Below, in pieces: positions 52,364 to 60,947 of a stretch of DNA of 64,000 bases. A model generated the notes under the pieces. That model did no database searches. It was not told where the DNA came from and saw only the letters and a program-made list of their open reading frames with translations. The DNA comes from JAYOEY01 sp038120295 (lineage in GTDB: Bacteria; Pseudomonadota; Alphaproteobacteria; MPNO01; UBA2964): NCBI GenBank assembly GCA_038120295.1, contig JAYOLL010000005.1, positions 62,001 to 126,000 on the forward strand, written 5' to 3'. Positions within the stretch are counted from its first letter, which is position 1. Each line of letters opens with the position of its first letter. The position numbers were made by a program, and so were the translations under genes.

Positions 52364-53605
52364 CTACAAACCGATATCGACGCCGGATCCGACATCAAGC
52401 GCCGCTGCCAGCCCCTCACCGGAACCTGCCAGCGCCTGCATGTTCTGCAGGATGCCTTCCAGATTCGTCTCTCCGGAGATCGAAAGTTTGTCGGCAACCA
52501 TGGTCGCAAAACGGTGAACGACGATGCTCAGGACCAGCGCACGGCCCAGAAACATCACGGCGAGAAAAAGGAGGCCTATCACCCCAAGCGAAATGCCGCT
52601 GATCAGCGTTTCGTTGTTGGCTGCGCTCCATTGCGCCAGGCCGGAACACACCGCTACCGTAATTACGAACGCTAAATAGAGGATCGCAATGGGCAGGAAG
52701 ATGCGGACGATATCGCGTTTCATGATGGGAAGGCGGAATCTCAGCCCCTGATATCCTGTTCTGGAGACAAAATAGCTGCGCTCGAAAAAACGGTACCAGA
52801 TGACGGATAGACCAAGCGTGAACGGCGCCAGAACCCAGCATAGCAGCCATCGTTTGTACAAATCTCCGGCGCGTCCGTTGAAAACGAAATGCCGGTTCCC
52901 GAACCAGGTGTTGCAGATGCGAACCCGTTGCAGCTGGACGCTCCCGACCGGGTTGATCAGCCCCAGTGTCAGGATATTGGCGACAATTCAGCCAAAACTC
53001 AGCAGCCCGTAATACAGGGCGCTGCCGGTCTGACCGAAGCGGATCCCCCTCCAGAGCGTTCGGGACAGCCTGTACCGCCGGGCGAGATACGTTGCGACTC
53101 CTGCCAGGTAGGCCAGCGTGACATACAGGAAAATCTGCGGAAGCACCGCCAGCACCGGATCGCGTCCGGCCAGCACGAAATCCATCGCGGATTTGAGAAT
53201 GAAAATCGGAACCAGAACCGCCATCGCCAGCAGGAAACCGATAAACAGCTCCCGCCCCGTCCCTGTGTAGGTCAGGCGGTCCCCAAGCAGCGTAAGGCGT
53301 CCCCAGAGATATTGACGGATGCGCGTTTTGCCCCAGAAGGAATATATGTATGCGGTTACGACGGTCAGCAGCGTGACCTTGAGCCCGAGCCGGAACAGGG
53401 CGTTCGATTTTCCGTTATATACGAGGGGCTTGGCATCGGGACCTGGCGCGTGGGCGTCCTGCTCACCCCCTGCCCGCGCCTGCTCCGGACCGGAAACGAC
53501 GCCGGCATCCGTGTCGCCGACGGTCTCCGATGAGGTGTCGGAGGACCCTGTCGGCGCGTCGTCATCCGGCGGTTTCTGATCTGTCGGCAAGGCGGCGGTC
53601 CCCAT
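52364..53605 (-). pseudogene. YjgN/DUF898 membrane-protein gene interrupted by an in-frame TGA
   Basis: Transcribed right to left. Starting at ATG 53605 (a TTG at 53662 is also possible), it encodes a polar N-terminus, then the DUF898 membrane domain (VTLLTVVTAYIYSFWGKTRI, RLTYTGTGRELFIGFLLAMA, RTLWRGIRFGQTGSALYYGL) and stops at TGA 52988-52990 after LLSFG. The same frame continues with IVANILTLGLINPVGSVQLQ, NTWFGNRHFVFNGRAGDLYK and the rest of the domain to the stop at 52364. Homologues that I know carry Trp at the interrupted position (TGG to TGA). The second half contains a short low-similarity stretch, so decay may be under way. Confidence 0.82.
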
Positions 53606-53728
53606 TTCGGTTGCGGTTCGGATTATTTCGGAAACCGGCCTGCCTATCAATCCAAAGCACAATCGCGCCCTTGAGCGCCTGTCCGCATTGCCTATACTGC
53701 GCGCGCTTCTCGGCGGAAGGATCGGATC

Positions 53729-54961
53729 ATGGCCGCAACCGGCTCAAAAGACATAAATAAAGTTGTGCTCGCCTATTCGGGCGGGCTGGACACCTCTGTC
53801 ATCCTGCGATGGCTGCAGGAACAGTATAATTGCGAGGTCGTGACCTTCACCGCCGATCTCGGTCAGGGAGAAGAGCTGGAACCCGCTCGCGCCAAAGCCG
53901 AACAGATGGGCATCCGCGAGATCTATGTAGAGGATCTTCGCGAGGAGTTCGTTCGCGACTACGTGTTCCCGATGTTTCGCGTGAATGCGCTCTATGAGGG
54001 GGTCTACCTGCTCGGCACGTCGATCGCGCGGCCGCTGATCGCCAAGCGACAGATCGAGATCGCGCGCGAAACCGGTGCCGAGGCCGTTTCGCATGGCGCG
54101 ACAGGCAAGGGCAACGATCAGGTGCGGTTCGAGCTCGGCTACTATGCGCTCGAACCCGATATCACCGTGATCGCGCCGTGGCGCGAATGGGACCTCGACG
54201 GACGGCAACGGCTGCTCGAATACGCGCGCCAGCACCAGATCGCCATTCCGCGCGACAAGGAGGATGAGCCGCCCTATTCCACCGACGCCAACCTCCTGCA
54301 TATCTCCTACGAAGGCCGCGCACTGGAAGACCCGTGGGTCGAACCGGACGAGGCGATGTTCACCCGCTCGGTTGCGCCCGAGGCAGCGCCCGATACGCCG
54401 CAATATATCGAGATCGATTTCGAAAACGGCGACCCTGTCGCGATCGATGGCGAGGCGCTGTCGCCGGCAATGCTGCTGACGAAGCTTAACGAGCTTGGCG
54501 GCGCCCATGGAATCGGCAGGCTCGATCTCGTGGAAAACCGTTTCGTCGGCATGAAATCGCGCGGCGTCTATGAGACGCCCGGCGGCACGGTGCTGATGGT
54601 CGCGCGGCGCGGCATCGAGAGCATCACGCTCGACCGCGGGGCGGCTCATCTCAAGGACGAGATGATGCCGCGTTACGCCGAGCTGATCTATAACGGGTTC
54701 TGGTTCTCGCCCGAGCGTGAAATGATCCAGGCGGCGGTCGATGAGAGCCAGAAGGTCGTCAACGGCACGGTGCGGCTGAAGCTGTTCAAGGGGTCGGCGA
54801 CCATCGTCGGCCGCAAATCGCCCAACAGCCTGTACTCTCAGGATTACGTCACGTTCGAAGCGGATTCGGTCTACGACCAGCGCGATGCGGCCGGCTTTAT
54901 CAAGCTGAATGCGCTGCGTCTCCGTCTGCGTCAGGCAGCGCAGAGAAAGTACGGCGGCTGA
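53729..54961 (+). CDS. argG: Argininosuccinate synthase
   Basis: A 410-residue ligase of the arginine pathway, joining citrulline and aspartate with ATP. The nucleotide-binding PP-loop is [20 protein letters not shown] (about 13-32). Further blocks are [20 protein letters not shown] and [20 protein letters not shown], with [20 protein letters not shown] and YETPGGT later. Length is standard. A MetE-like gene follows 20 bases downstream. Confidence 0.97.
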   Translation: MAATGSKDINKVVLAYSGGLDTSVILRWLQEQYNCEVVTFTADLGQGEELEPARAKAEQMGIREIYVEDLREEFVRDYVFPMFRVNALYEGVYLLGTSIARPLIAKRQIEIARETGAEAVSHGATGKGNDQVRFELGYYALEPDITVIAPWREWDLDGRQRLLEYARQHQIAIPRDKEDEPPYSTDANLLHISYEGRALEDPWVEPDEAMFTRSVAPEAAPDTPQYIEIDFENGDPVAIDGEALSPAMLLTKLNELGGAHGIGRLDLVENRFVGMKSRGVYETPGGTVLMVARRGIESITLDRGAAHLKDEMMPRYAELIYNGFWFSPEREMIQAAVDESQKVVNGTVRLKLFKGSATIVGRKSPNSLYSQDYVTFEADSVYDQRDAAGFIKLNALRLRLRQAAQRKYGG

Positions 54962-54981
54962 CCATGCCCGGAGGGTAACTC

Positions 54982-56025
54982 TTGGATCGAAAACCTTTCA
55001 CGACCACGGTCGTCGGCAGCATGCCGCAACGGCCCTGGCTGTATGCACTCGGCGCGCCGGTTCTGAACGGGGCGCATAATCACGGCGCGCGCGGCGCGTG
55101 GACGCTCTCCGGCGACGCGCTGGAGCAGGCCCAGGATGACGCGGTACGGGTCGCGTTATGGGCGCAGGAGCGCGCGGGCATCGATATCGTCAGCGACGGC
55201 GAACAGCGCCGCGAGCATTACCTGACCAGCATCGTCAGCGCGATGGACGGGTTCGACTATTCCGAGCGGGTCGAGAAACGTATCCGGGGTGGCCGGTCGC
55301 TGGCGCTGGTCGGGAAATGCACCGGCCCCATCCGCCATCCGGGACCGCTCACTGTGGATGCGCTCGCTTTCCTCACATCGGAAACCGACAGGCCGGTCAA
55401 AGTGACGCTGCCGGGGCCGATGACAGTGGTCGATTCCACGCGAAACGATTTCTACGAAACCGACCGCGACCTGGCGTTCGCCTGGGCGGCGGCGATCAAC
55501 GAGGAGGCGCGGCTGCTGGATGCGCTGGGCCCCGCGATCATCCAGTTCGACGAGCCCTGTTTCAGCCGATACCCCGACCAGGTACTCGACTGGGGGATCG
55601 AGGCGCTCGACCGCTGTCTTGAAGGCCTTTCCGCGCAGACCGCCGTGCATGTCTGTTACGGCTACCCGATTCCGGAATCGCCCAACCGGCCGATCAACGA
55701 TTCCTACCCGACGATCATTGCGGCGCTGGAGCAGTCCGCCGTCGATATTCTCGCGCTTGAATTCGAAGGCGGAAAGCTCAGCCCGGCGCTGCTCAGGTTG
55801 TGCCCGTCCAAGACGGTGATGTTCGGGTGCGTGTTCAATTCCGACGAGGCGGAAGAAACGGTGGACTACGTCGCCGACCGCCTTCTGGAGGCGGCGGAAG
55901 CCCTGCCGCCGGAGCAGATCATGGCTGCGCCCGATTGCGGGCTGATGCCGATGAGTTACGAGCGCGCCACAGAAAAACTCCGCATCATGGTCGAGGGCGC
56001 GGAACGGGCGCGCGCCCGAATTTAG
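54982..56025 (+). CDS. Stand-alone MetE C-terminal-domain-like methyltransferase, TTG start
   Basis: A 347-residue enzyme of the cobalamin-independent methionine synthase C-terminal family. Zinc ligands corresponding to those of MetE are VHVCYGYP (His and Cys, about 217), EFEGGK (Glu, about 250) and APDCGLMP (Cys, about 311). It lacks the N-terminal folate-binding barrel of MetE, so it may be a core methionine synthase or transfer methyl groups from another donor. The start is TTG 54982, preceded at 6-7 bases by GGAGGG. It follows argG and overlaps the convergent CinA-like gene by 4 bases. Confidence 0.85.
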   Translation: MDRKPFTTTVVGSMPQRPWLYALGAPVLNGAHNHGARGAWTLSGDALEQAQDDAVRVALWAQERAGIDIVSDGEQRREHYLTSIVSAMDGFDYSERVEKRIRGGRSLALVGKCTGPIRHPGPLTVDALAFLTSETDRPVKVTLPGPMTVVDSTRNDFYETDRDLAFAWAAAINEEARLLDALGPAIIQFDEPCFSRYPDQVLDWGIEALDRCLEGLSAQTAVHVCYGYPIPESPNRPINDSYPTIIAALEQSAVDILALEFEGGKLSPALLRLCPSKTVMFGCVFNSDEAEETVDYVADRLLEAAEALPPEQIMAAPDCGLMPMSYERATEKLRIMVEGAERARARI

Positions 56026-56507
56026 CTCTCTCCGGACACCGTTTCCCGCAGAAGCGCGATCGCCGCTTTGGCGAATGCCCACATATTGGCTTCCCGGTCC
56101 GCTGAGCCGGTCTCCAGCGTAGCCGACCGTTCGACCGGTCCGGCGACGGCGAAGCAGCAATGACCGGCCGCGTCGCCATAGCGGTTGCCGTCAGGTCCGC
56201 TCGCACCCGTCTCCGCCAGGCCCCATTCGGCTCCCAGCCTGTCACGGATCGCGCGGGCGACGATCAGGGCATATTCCTCGTTCGCCCCGCGCATCGTCAC
56301 GACTTCCGGCGGCAGGTTTAGGAGACCGCTTCGGGCATCGCGGGTATAGATCACCCCGCCGCCCTTGTAATAGGCCGACGCGCCCGGCACCGAGAGAAGC
56401 GCCGCCGAGACAAGGCCGCCACTCGACGATTCCGCAACCGCGATGCTCGCGCCCCTGTCCTTCAGCAACGCACCCGTTTCGCGCGCCATATCCTGCAATG
56501 TCGCCAT
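56022..56507 (-). CDS. CinA-like protein (nicotinamide-nucleotide amidase domain)
   Basis: A 161-residue protein matching the C-terminal amidase domain of CinA/PncC. Blocks are LKDRGASIAVAESSSGGLVS and AALLSVPGASAYYKGGGVIY (about 18-58), and GLAETGASGPDGNRYG (about 107-122). The domain hydrolyses NMN to nicotinate mononucleotide in characterised members. The longer N-terminal CinA domain is absent, as in many alphaproteobacteria. Start ATG 56507 is chosen; an upstream ATG at 56525 adds six residues. Confidence 0.85.
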   Translation of the reverse strand: MATLQDMARETGALLKDRGASIAVAESSSGGLVSAALLSVPGASAYYKGGGVIYTRDARSGLLNLPPEVVTMRGANEEYALIVARAIRDRLGAEWGLAETGASGPDGNRYGDAAGHCCFAVAGPVERSATLETGSADREANMWAFAKAAIALLRETVSGES

Positions 56508-56565
56508 GCGCCTTTTCTCCCTCATATGATCGGCCCCTGCCCTCTCCTCAACCCGGCCAGCCCGT

Positions 56566-57213
56566 CTATGCCGTCAGTTTACGCATCATATCGGCGCTGA
56601 ATATATGCTTCATCGCGACATCCATACTGGGGTTGCGGTGCAACAGGCGGCGCAGCTCATCGCCCGACCAGAAAACATAGCGGCAGGGGCATTCGGCGGT
56701 GACGGTCGCCGTTGCGGCGCCTCCCTGGATAAAGGAGATCTCACCGATCATGGCGCCATCGCGGGCGTGGCCGATCTCGACGCCGTCCCGCTCGATGGCG
56801 ACTTCGCCATTGAACAGAAGAATCAACCCCCCGAGTTCTTCCCCTTCCGCAGCAAGCGTGTCGTCAGAATCCGCATCGCGCCATTCGCCGATCCGCATGA
56901 GCTTCATGAATTCGACAGGGGTAAAATTCCGGAAAACCGTCCCGAACAGCTCCGTTTCTTCGTCGTTGAAGGCAATCGAGCGCCGGTCGAGGAACAGCCC
57001 GACGATGCGCCACGCATTGATAAGAATGAAGAAGGACAGCCAGAACATCGGAATCCAGAGCGGTCCGACCGGAATGAGGTAGTTATAGATGACACCCACC
57101 AGGCCCGAGACGATTGCAACCGCTCTGAGCAGGATCATGTCCCGCAGACAGAATGAAATCGCGGTCAGCATGAAAGACGAGTGGCCGACCAGATCGAGCA
57201 GCGGAATATTCAT
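56566..57213 (-). CDS. Membrane protein with C-terminal cyclic-nucleotide-binding (Popeye-like) domain
   Basis: A 215-residue protein with two or three TM segments (about 10-75, AIVSGLVGVIYNYLIPVGPL and WIPMFWLSFFILINAWRIVG) followed by a cNMP-binding-type beta-barrel (about 90-205): FTPVEFMKLMRIGEWRDADS, GGLILLFNGEVAIERDGVEI and GAMIGEISFIQGGAATATVT, where GEISF with the following Ala-Thr resembles the phosphate-binding cassette but lacks the usual Arg. The layout recalls Popeye-domain proteins. Ligand binding is unproven. It may sense a nucleotide at the membrane. Confidence 0.78.
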   Translation of the reverse strand: MNIPLLDLVGHSSFMLTAISFCLRDMILLRAVAIVSGLVGVIYNYLIPVGPLWIPMFWLSFFILINAWRIVGLFLDRRSIAFNDEETELFGTVFRNFTPVEFMKLMRIGEWRDADSDDTLAAEGEELGGLILLFNGEVAIERDGVEIGHARDGAMIGEISFIQGGAATATVTAECPCRYVFWSGDELRRLLHRNPSMDVAMKHIFSADMMRKLTA

Positions 57214-57284
57214 CGCGTTTCTCCCGTTTCAGGGAGAGTAACGCAAAACCGGTAAAGGAAACCGGATTTGAGGCCTGGAGTTGG

Positions 57285-57333
57285 CGTCAGGCGTGCCCAG
57301 GGGCGTCTGGCGTGCGCAGGATCGTCAGGCGTG
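57285..57333. repeat. Three 11-bp cores at 19-bp spacing across the phoB 3' end
   Basis: CGTC[A/T]GGCGTG occurs at 57285, 57304 and 57323, exactly 19 bases apart. The last copy spans the phoB stop codon region. The two outer copies are identical. The pattern suggests a local duplication of the gene end. Confidence 0.75.
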
Positions 57334-58020
57334 TTCGGGTACGTCGAGCGCGTATCCCGCGGAGCGCACCGTGCGGATGACATCGGGGGCGTCGCCCGCG
57401 TTCAGCTCCCGCCGCAGGCGTCGTATGTGAACGTCGACCGTCCGTTCCTCGACATAGATATCGTGACCCCAAACGGCGTCGATCAGCTGGTCGCGGCCGA
57501 ATACACGGCCCGGGTGTTCCATAAAATAGCGCAGCAGGCGAAATTCCGTCGGCCCCAGATGAACAGAGCGGGTTTCGCGAGTGACCCTGTGGGTCGCGAG
57601 GTTCATCTCGATACCGTGGAAATTAAGCGTTTCTTCCTTCAATGCCGGACGAATGCGGCGCAGCACGGCATGGATACGGGCGATAAGCTCCTGATAGGAG
57701 AAGGGCTTCGGCAGATAATCGTCGGCGCCGGCGTTGAGCCCGCGGACCCGGTCGCTTTCCTCGCCGCGCGCGGTCAGCATGATGACCGGCAGGTTGCGGG
57801 TTTCCGACTTGCGGCGGATCTGGCGGCAGACCTCGATCCCGGACAGATGCGGCAACATCCAGTCGAGCAGGACCAGATCGACGGAGCGTTCTTCAAGAAC
57901 CAATAGCCCTTCCTCGCCGTCGGAAGCGCTGAGAACCTCAAAGCCTTCCGCTTCGAGGTTGTAACGGATTAGCGTGACAAGGGCGGCTTCGTCTTCAACA
58001 ACGAGGATGACAGGTTTCAT
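57325..58020 (-). CDS. phoB: Phosphate regulon response regulator PhoB
   Basis: A 231-residue OmpR-type response regulator. The receiver domain has acidic pocket residues in ILVVEDEAALV, the phosphorylatable aspartate in VLLDWMLPHLSG (about residue 54) and the lysine in DDYLPKPFSYQELIARIHAV. The C-terminal winged helix carries LGPTEFRLLRYFMEHPGRVF and VEERTVDVHIRRLRRELNAG. Start ATG 58020 overlaps the phoU stop by ATGA. Last gene of the phoR-pst-phoU-phoB cluster. Confidence 0.95.
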   Translation of the reverse strand: MKPVILVVEDEAALVTLIRYNLEAEGFEVLSASDGEEGLLVLEERSVDLVLLDWMLPHLSGIEVCRQIRRKSETRNLPVIMLTARGEESDRVRGLNAGADDYLPKPFSYQELIARIHAVLRRIRPALKEETLNFHGIEMNLATHRVTRETRSVHLGPTEFRLLRYFMEHPGRVFGRDQLIDAVWGHDIYVEERTVDVHIRRLRRELNAGDAPDVIRTVRSAGYALDVPEHA

Positions 58021-58736
58021 ACTTCTGATTCGATATCGGACAGCAGTCGATCGGACCGTGTTTTTCTGGGCCGATGCAGTCGCATGCGGTCGCCGTGACA
58101 CAGAAAATAGATGGTCTCGCAGATATTGGTGACGTGATCCCCCATGCGTTCCAGGTTCTTGGCGATGAATAGCACATGGGTGCAGGTCGAGATATGTCGC
58201 GGATCTTCCATCATATAGGTGAGCATTTCGCGGAAGAACCCGACATACATCTCGTCGACTTCGGCATCCGCATGCCAGATGTTCGCCGCCTTCGCGGCAT
58301 CCTCCTCGATATAGGCGTCGATGACGTCCTTCATCATGCTCATGACGAGCCTGCCCATCCGCGGAATGACGAAAATGGGAGGGACCGGCGGCGTTTCACA
58401 TAGCGGTATCGTCCTCCGGGCCATGTTTGTCGCGTAATCCGCGATACGTTCCAAGTCGGCGGATATCTTGAGGGCGGCGACGACCTTGCGCAGATCGAGA
58501 GCCATCGGCTGGCGGAGCGCCAGCATTTGCATCGCCTGGTTGTCAATTTCGTAGTTAAGTTCATCGATGCGATCGTCATCATCAATGATTCTGTAGGCAA
58601 GATCCGAGTCCCGGTTAGTCAGCGCCTGGATGGCCGAATTAACCTGCGCTTCCGTCAGTCCGCCCATCTCGATGATCGAATTGTTGAGGAGCTGCAGCTC
58701 CTCGTCATACGACTTGACGATGTGTTCTCGAGCCAT
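58017..58736 (-). CDS. phoU: Phosphate signalling complex protein PhoU
   Basis: A 239-residue all-helical protein with two PhoU repeats: HIVKSYDEELQLLNNSIIEM at the start, LRQPMALDLRKVVAALKISA and DLERIADYATNMARRT (first metal motif, about 90-105), and NLERMGDHVTNICETIYFLC (second, about 195). It links PstSCAB to PhoR, keeping PhoB inactive when phosphate is sufficient. It overlaps phoB by 4 bases and follows pstB by 29. Confidence 0.95.
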   Translation of the reverse strand: MAREHIVKSYDEELQLLNNSIIEMGGLTEAQVNSAIQALTNRDSDLAYRIIDDDDRIDELNYEIDNQAMQMLALRQPMALDLRKVVAALKISADLERIADYATNMARRTIPLCETPPVPPIFVIPRMGRLVMSMMKDVIDAYIEEDAAKAANIWHADAEVDEMYVGFFREMLTYMMEDPRHISTCTHVLFIAKNLERMGDHVTNICETIYFLCHGDRMRLHRPRKTRSDRLLSDIESEV

Positions 58737-58765
58737 GGCTCAGATTCCTTTCCCGATCCGATCCA

Positions 58766-59629
58766 TCAACCGTATCGACCGGTGATGTATCCCTGCGTCC
58801 GTTCGTCCTGCGGACTGGTAAAGATGTCGGCGGTGTCGCCCAGCTCTACAAGGTTGCCGAGATGGAAAAACGCGGTCCTCTGAGAGACGCGAGCTGCCTG
58901 CTGCATGTTGTGGGTGACAATGACGATCGTAAAATTCTCGCTCAATTCGTCGATCAGCTCTTCGATATGTGCTGTCGCAATAGGGTCGAGCGCCGAGCAG
59001 GGCTCGTCCATCAGGATAACTTCCGGGCTGACCGCGATAGCGCGGGCGATGCAGAGCCGTTGCTGCTGGCCGCCAGAAAGGCCGGTGCCAGGTTCATCCA
59101 GCCTGTCCTGGACCTCTTTCAGAAGGCCTGCCCTGTCGAGGCTCGTTTGCACAATCTCGTCCAGCTCCTGCCTGTCGTCCGACAGGCCGTGAATGCGGGG
59201 GCCATAGGCAACGTTTTCGTATATCGATTTGGGAAAGGGATTCGGTTTCTGAAAAACCATACCGATGCGCGCGCGCAACTCGACCACATCGAGTTCCCGG
59301 TCATAGATGTTCTGCCCGTCGATGGTGACATCGCCCTTAACTTCGCACCCATCAATCGTATCGTTCATCCGGTTCAGGCACCGAAGAAAGGTAGACTTTC
59401 CGCAGCCGGACGGTCCGATCAGGGCGGTTACCGCCTGTTCGGGAATATCGAGGTCGACGCCGAAAAGCGCCTGTTTGCCGTTGTAAAAGACATCCAGCCC
59501 TTTGGCGGACATCTTGGTCGGCATCTGTTCGTTGTCCATGTGTTTCCCGGATCTGTTCTTTTCCAGCAACGGAGGGGTAGGCGTACGCCCGGCACCGACC
59601 GTCGACGGTTCCATCGATTGTATGTTCAC
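58766..59629 (-). CDS. pstB: Phosphate ABC transporter ATP-binding protein, GTG start
   Basis: A 287-residue ATPase. Walker A is [20 protein letters not shown] (about 69-88), the signature is [18 protein letters not shown] and Walker [17 protein letters not shown], with [20 protein letters not shown] typical of PstB. GTG 59629 is preceded 9 bases upstream by AGGAG, supporting this start and an N-terminal extension of about 38 residues before the conserved domain; ATG codons at 59614 and 59539 are alternatives. It energises phosphate uptake. Confidence 0.93.
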   Translation of the reverse strand: MNIQSMEPSTVGAGRTPTPPLLEKNRSGKHMDNEQMPTKMSAKGLDVFYNGKQALFGVDLDIPEQAVTALIGPSGCGKSTFLRCLNRMNDTIDGCEVKGDVTIDGQNIYDRELDVVELRARIGMVFQKPNPFPKSIYENVAYGPRIHGLSDDRQELDEIVQTSLDRAGLLKEVQDRLDEPGTGLSGGQQQRLCIARAIAVSPEVILMDEPCSALDPIATAHIEELIDELSENFTIVIVTHNMQQAARVSQRTAFFHLGNLVELGDTADIFTSPQDERTQGYITGRYG

Positions 59630-59657
59630 CCAACCATTCTCCTAAGCACTTTTCAAC

Positions 59658-60947
59658 TCACCAGCGCCGTTCGAAACGTTTGCGCAGGATAACCGCCAGC
59701 AGGTTCATCACGATCAGGAAGGCCAGCAGAACAAGAGTCGCCGCCGCAGTACGCTCGACAAAAGCCCTTTCGGGGCTGTCCGCCCACAGGAATATCTGCA
59801 CCGGCAGCGCCGTCGCCGGATCGGTGATGCTCCCCGGTATGTCGACGATAAAGGCCACCATGCCGATCATGAGCAAAGGTGCGGTTTCACCCAGTGCGCG
59901 AGCGGCGCCGATGATCGTGCCGGTCAGAATACCCGGCATCGCCAGCGGCAGAACGTGATGCAGGACGACCTGCATCGGCGACGCGCCGACTCCCAGCGCC
60001 GCTTCGCGGATCGATGGCGGCACCGCTCCAAGCGCCGCTCGCCCTGCAATGATGACAGTCGGCAGCGTCATCAGCGCCAGCACCATACCGCCGACCAGCG
60101 GTGCGGAACGGGGCATGCCGAAGAAATTGAGAAACACGGCGAGACCCAGCAGGCCGAACACGATCGACGGCACCGCAGCCAGGTTGTTGATGTTGACCTC
60201 GATCAGGTCGGTCCAGCGATTCCTCGGCGCGAACTCTTCCAGATAGATCGCAGCAGCGACGCCGAGCGGAAACGACAGGACCAGGGTCACAGCCATCGCG
60301 AGGAGCGAGCCCATCATCGCGCCCCAGATGCCGGCAAGTTCGGGTTCGCGGGAATCGCCGTTGGTAAAAAAGGCGGTATTGAAGCGCGTTTCGATCTCGC
60401 CTGCCTCGCGCAGCGTTTCAACCCACTTCGTCTGTTTGGCGGAAAGACGACCGGTCTGGCCTTTCGGCAATTTCCCCTTGAAATACTGATCGACGTCGTC
60501 GGATGCCTTCGCCGCGAATGGGACGATCGTTCCGATCATATCCGGCGACGCAGCGACCAGTTTCTGTAGTCTGATGGAAGCACCTTCGCTGATCAGCTTG
60601 TAAAGGCTGCGCTTGTCGCGTCTCGACCGGACATCCGAAAACTTCTTCGCGAGCGCACGGCGAATGAAAGCGGTGTAGTTTGCGTCAGCCATCGCTTTTG
60701 CATCGGGCTTGCCGTTCGGTGCCAGCTCTTCCGCTGGCAGGGTTATCTCAAGCAGCAGATGCGTCTGCACAAACGCGGACGACCCCTTCACGATCATCGA
60801 GCCCAGCAACAGAAGAAGAGCCGACACCGCAATTACGATCGAAGTCACTCCAAGCAAGCGAAACCTGCGTTCCGCTGAGTAGCGTTTACCCTGACGGGCC
60901 CTGACCTTTTCGCGGACGGAACGGCTGGAGGCGGTCGATTCAGTCAT
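59658..60947 (-). CDS. pstA: Phosphate ABC transporter permease PstA, with DUF3333 domain
   Basis: A 429-residue permease, longer than enterobacterial PstA. A cytoplasmic start leads to TM1 (LLGVTSIVIAVSALLLLLGS), then a large periplasmic DUF3333-type insertion (about 50-190), and the five-helix transport domain with AAIYLEEFAPRNRWTDLIEV and the EAA-type cytoplasmic loop REAALGVGASPMQVVLHHVL then LPLAMPGILTGTIIGAARAL. This extended form is common in alphaproteobacteria. It overlaps pstC by 8 bases and precedes pstB. Confidence 0.93.
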   Translation of the reverse strand: MTESTASSRSVREKVRARQGKRYSAERRFRLLGVTSIVIAVSALLLLLGSMIVKGSSAFVQTHLLLEITLPAEELAPNGKPDAKAMADANYTAFIRRALAKKFSDVRSRRDKRSLYKLISEGASIRLQKLVAASPDMIGTIVPFAAKASDDVDQYFKGKLPKGQTGRLSAKQTKWVETLREAGEIETRFNTAFFTNGDSREPELAGIWGAMMGSLLAMAVTLVLSFPLGVAAAIYLEEFAPRNRWTDLIEVNINNLAAVPSIVFGLLGLAVFLNFFGMPRSAPLVGGMVLALMTLPTVIIAGRAALGAVPPSIREAALGVGASPMQVVLHHVLPLAMPGILTGTIIGAARALGETAPLLMIGMVAFIVDIPGSITDPATALPVQIFLWADSPERAFVERTAAATLVLLAFLIVMNLLAVILRKRFERRW

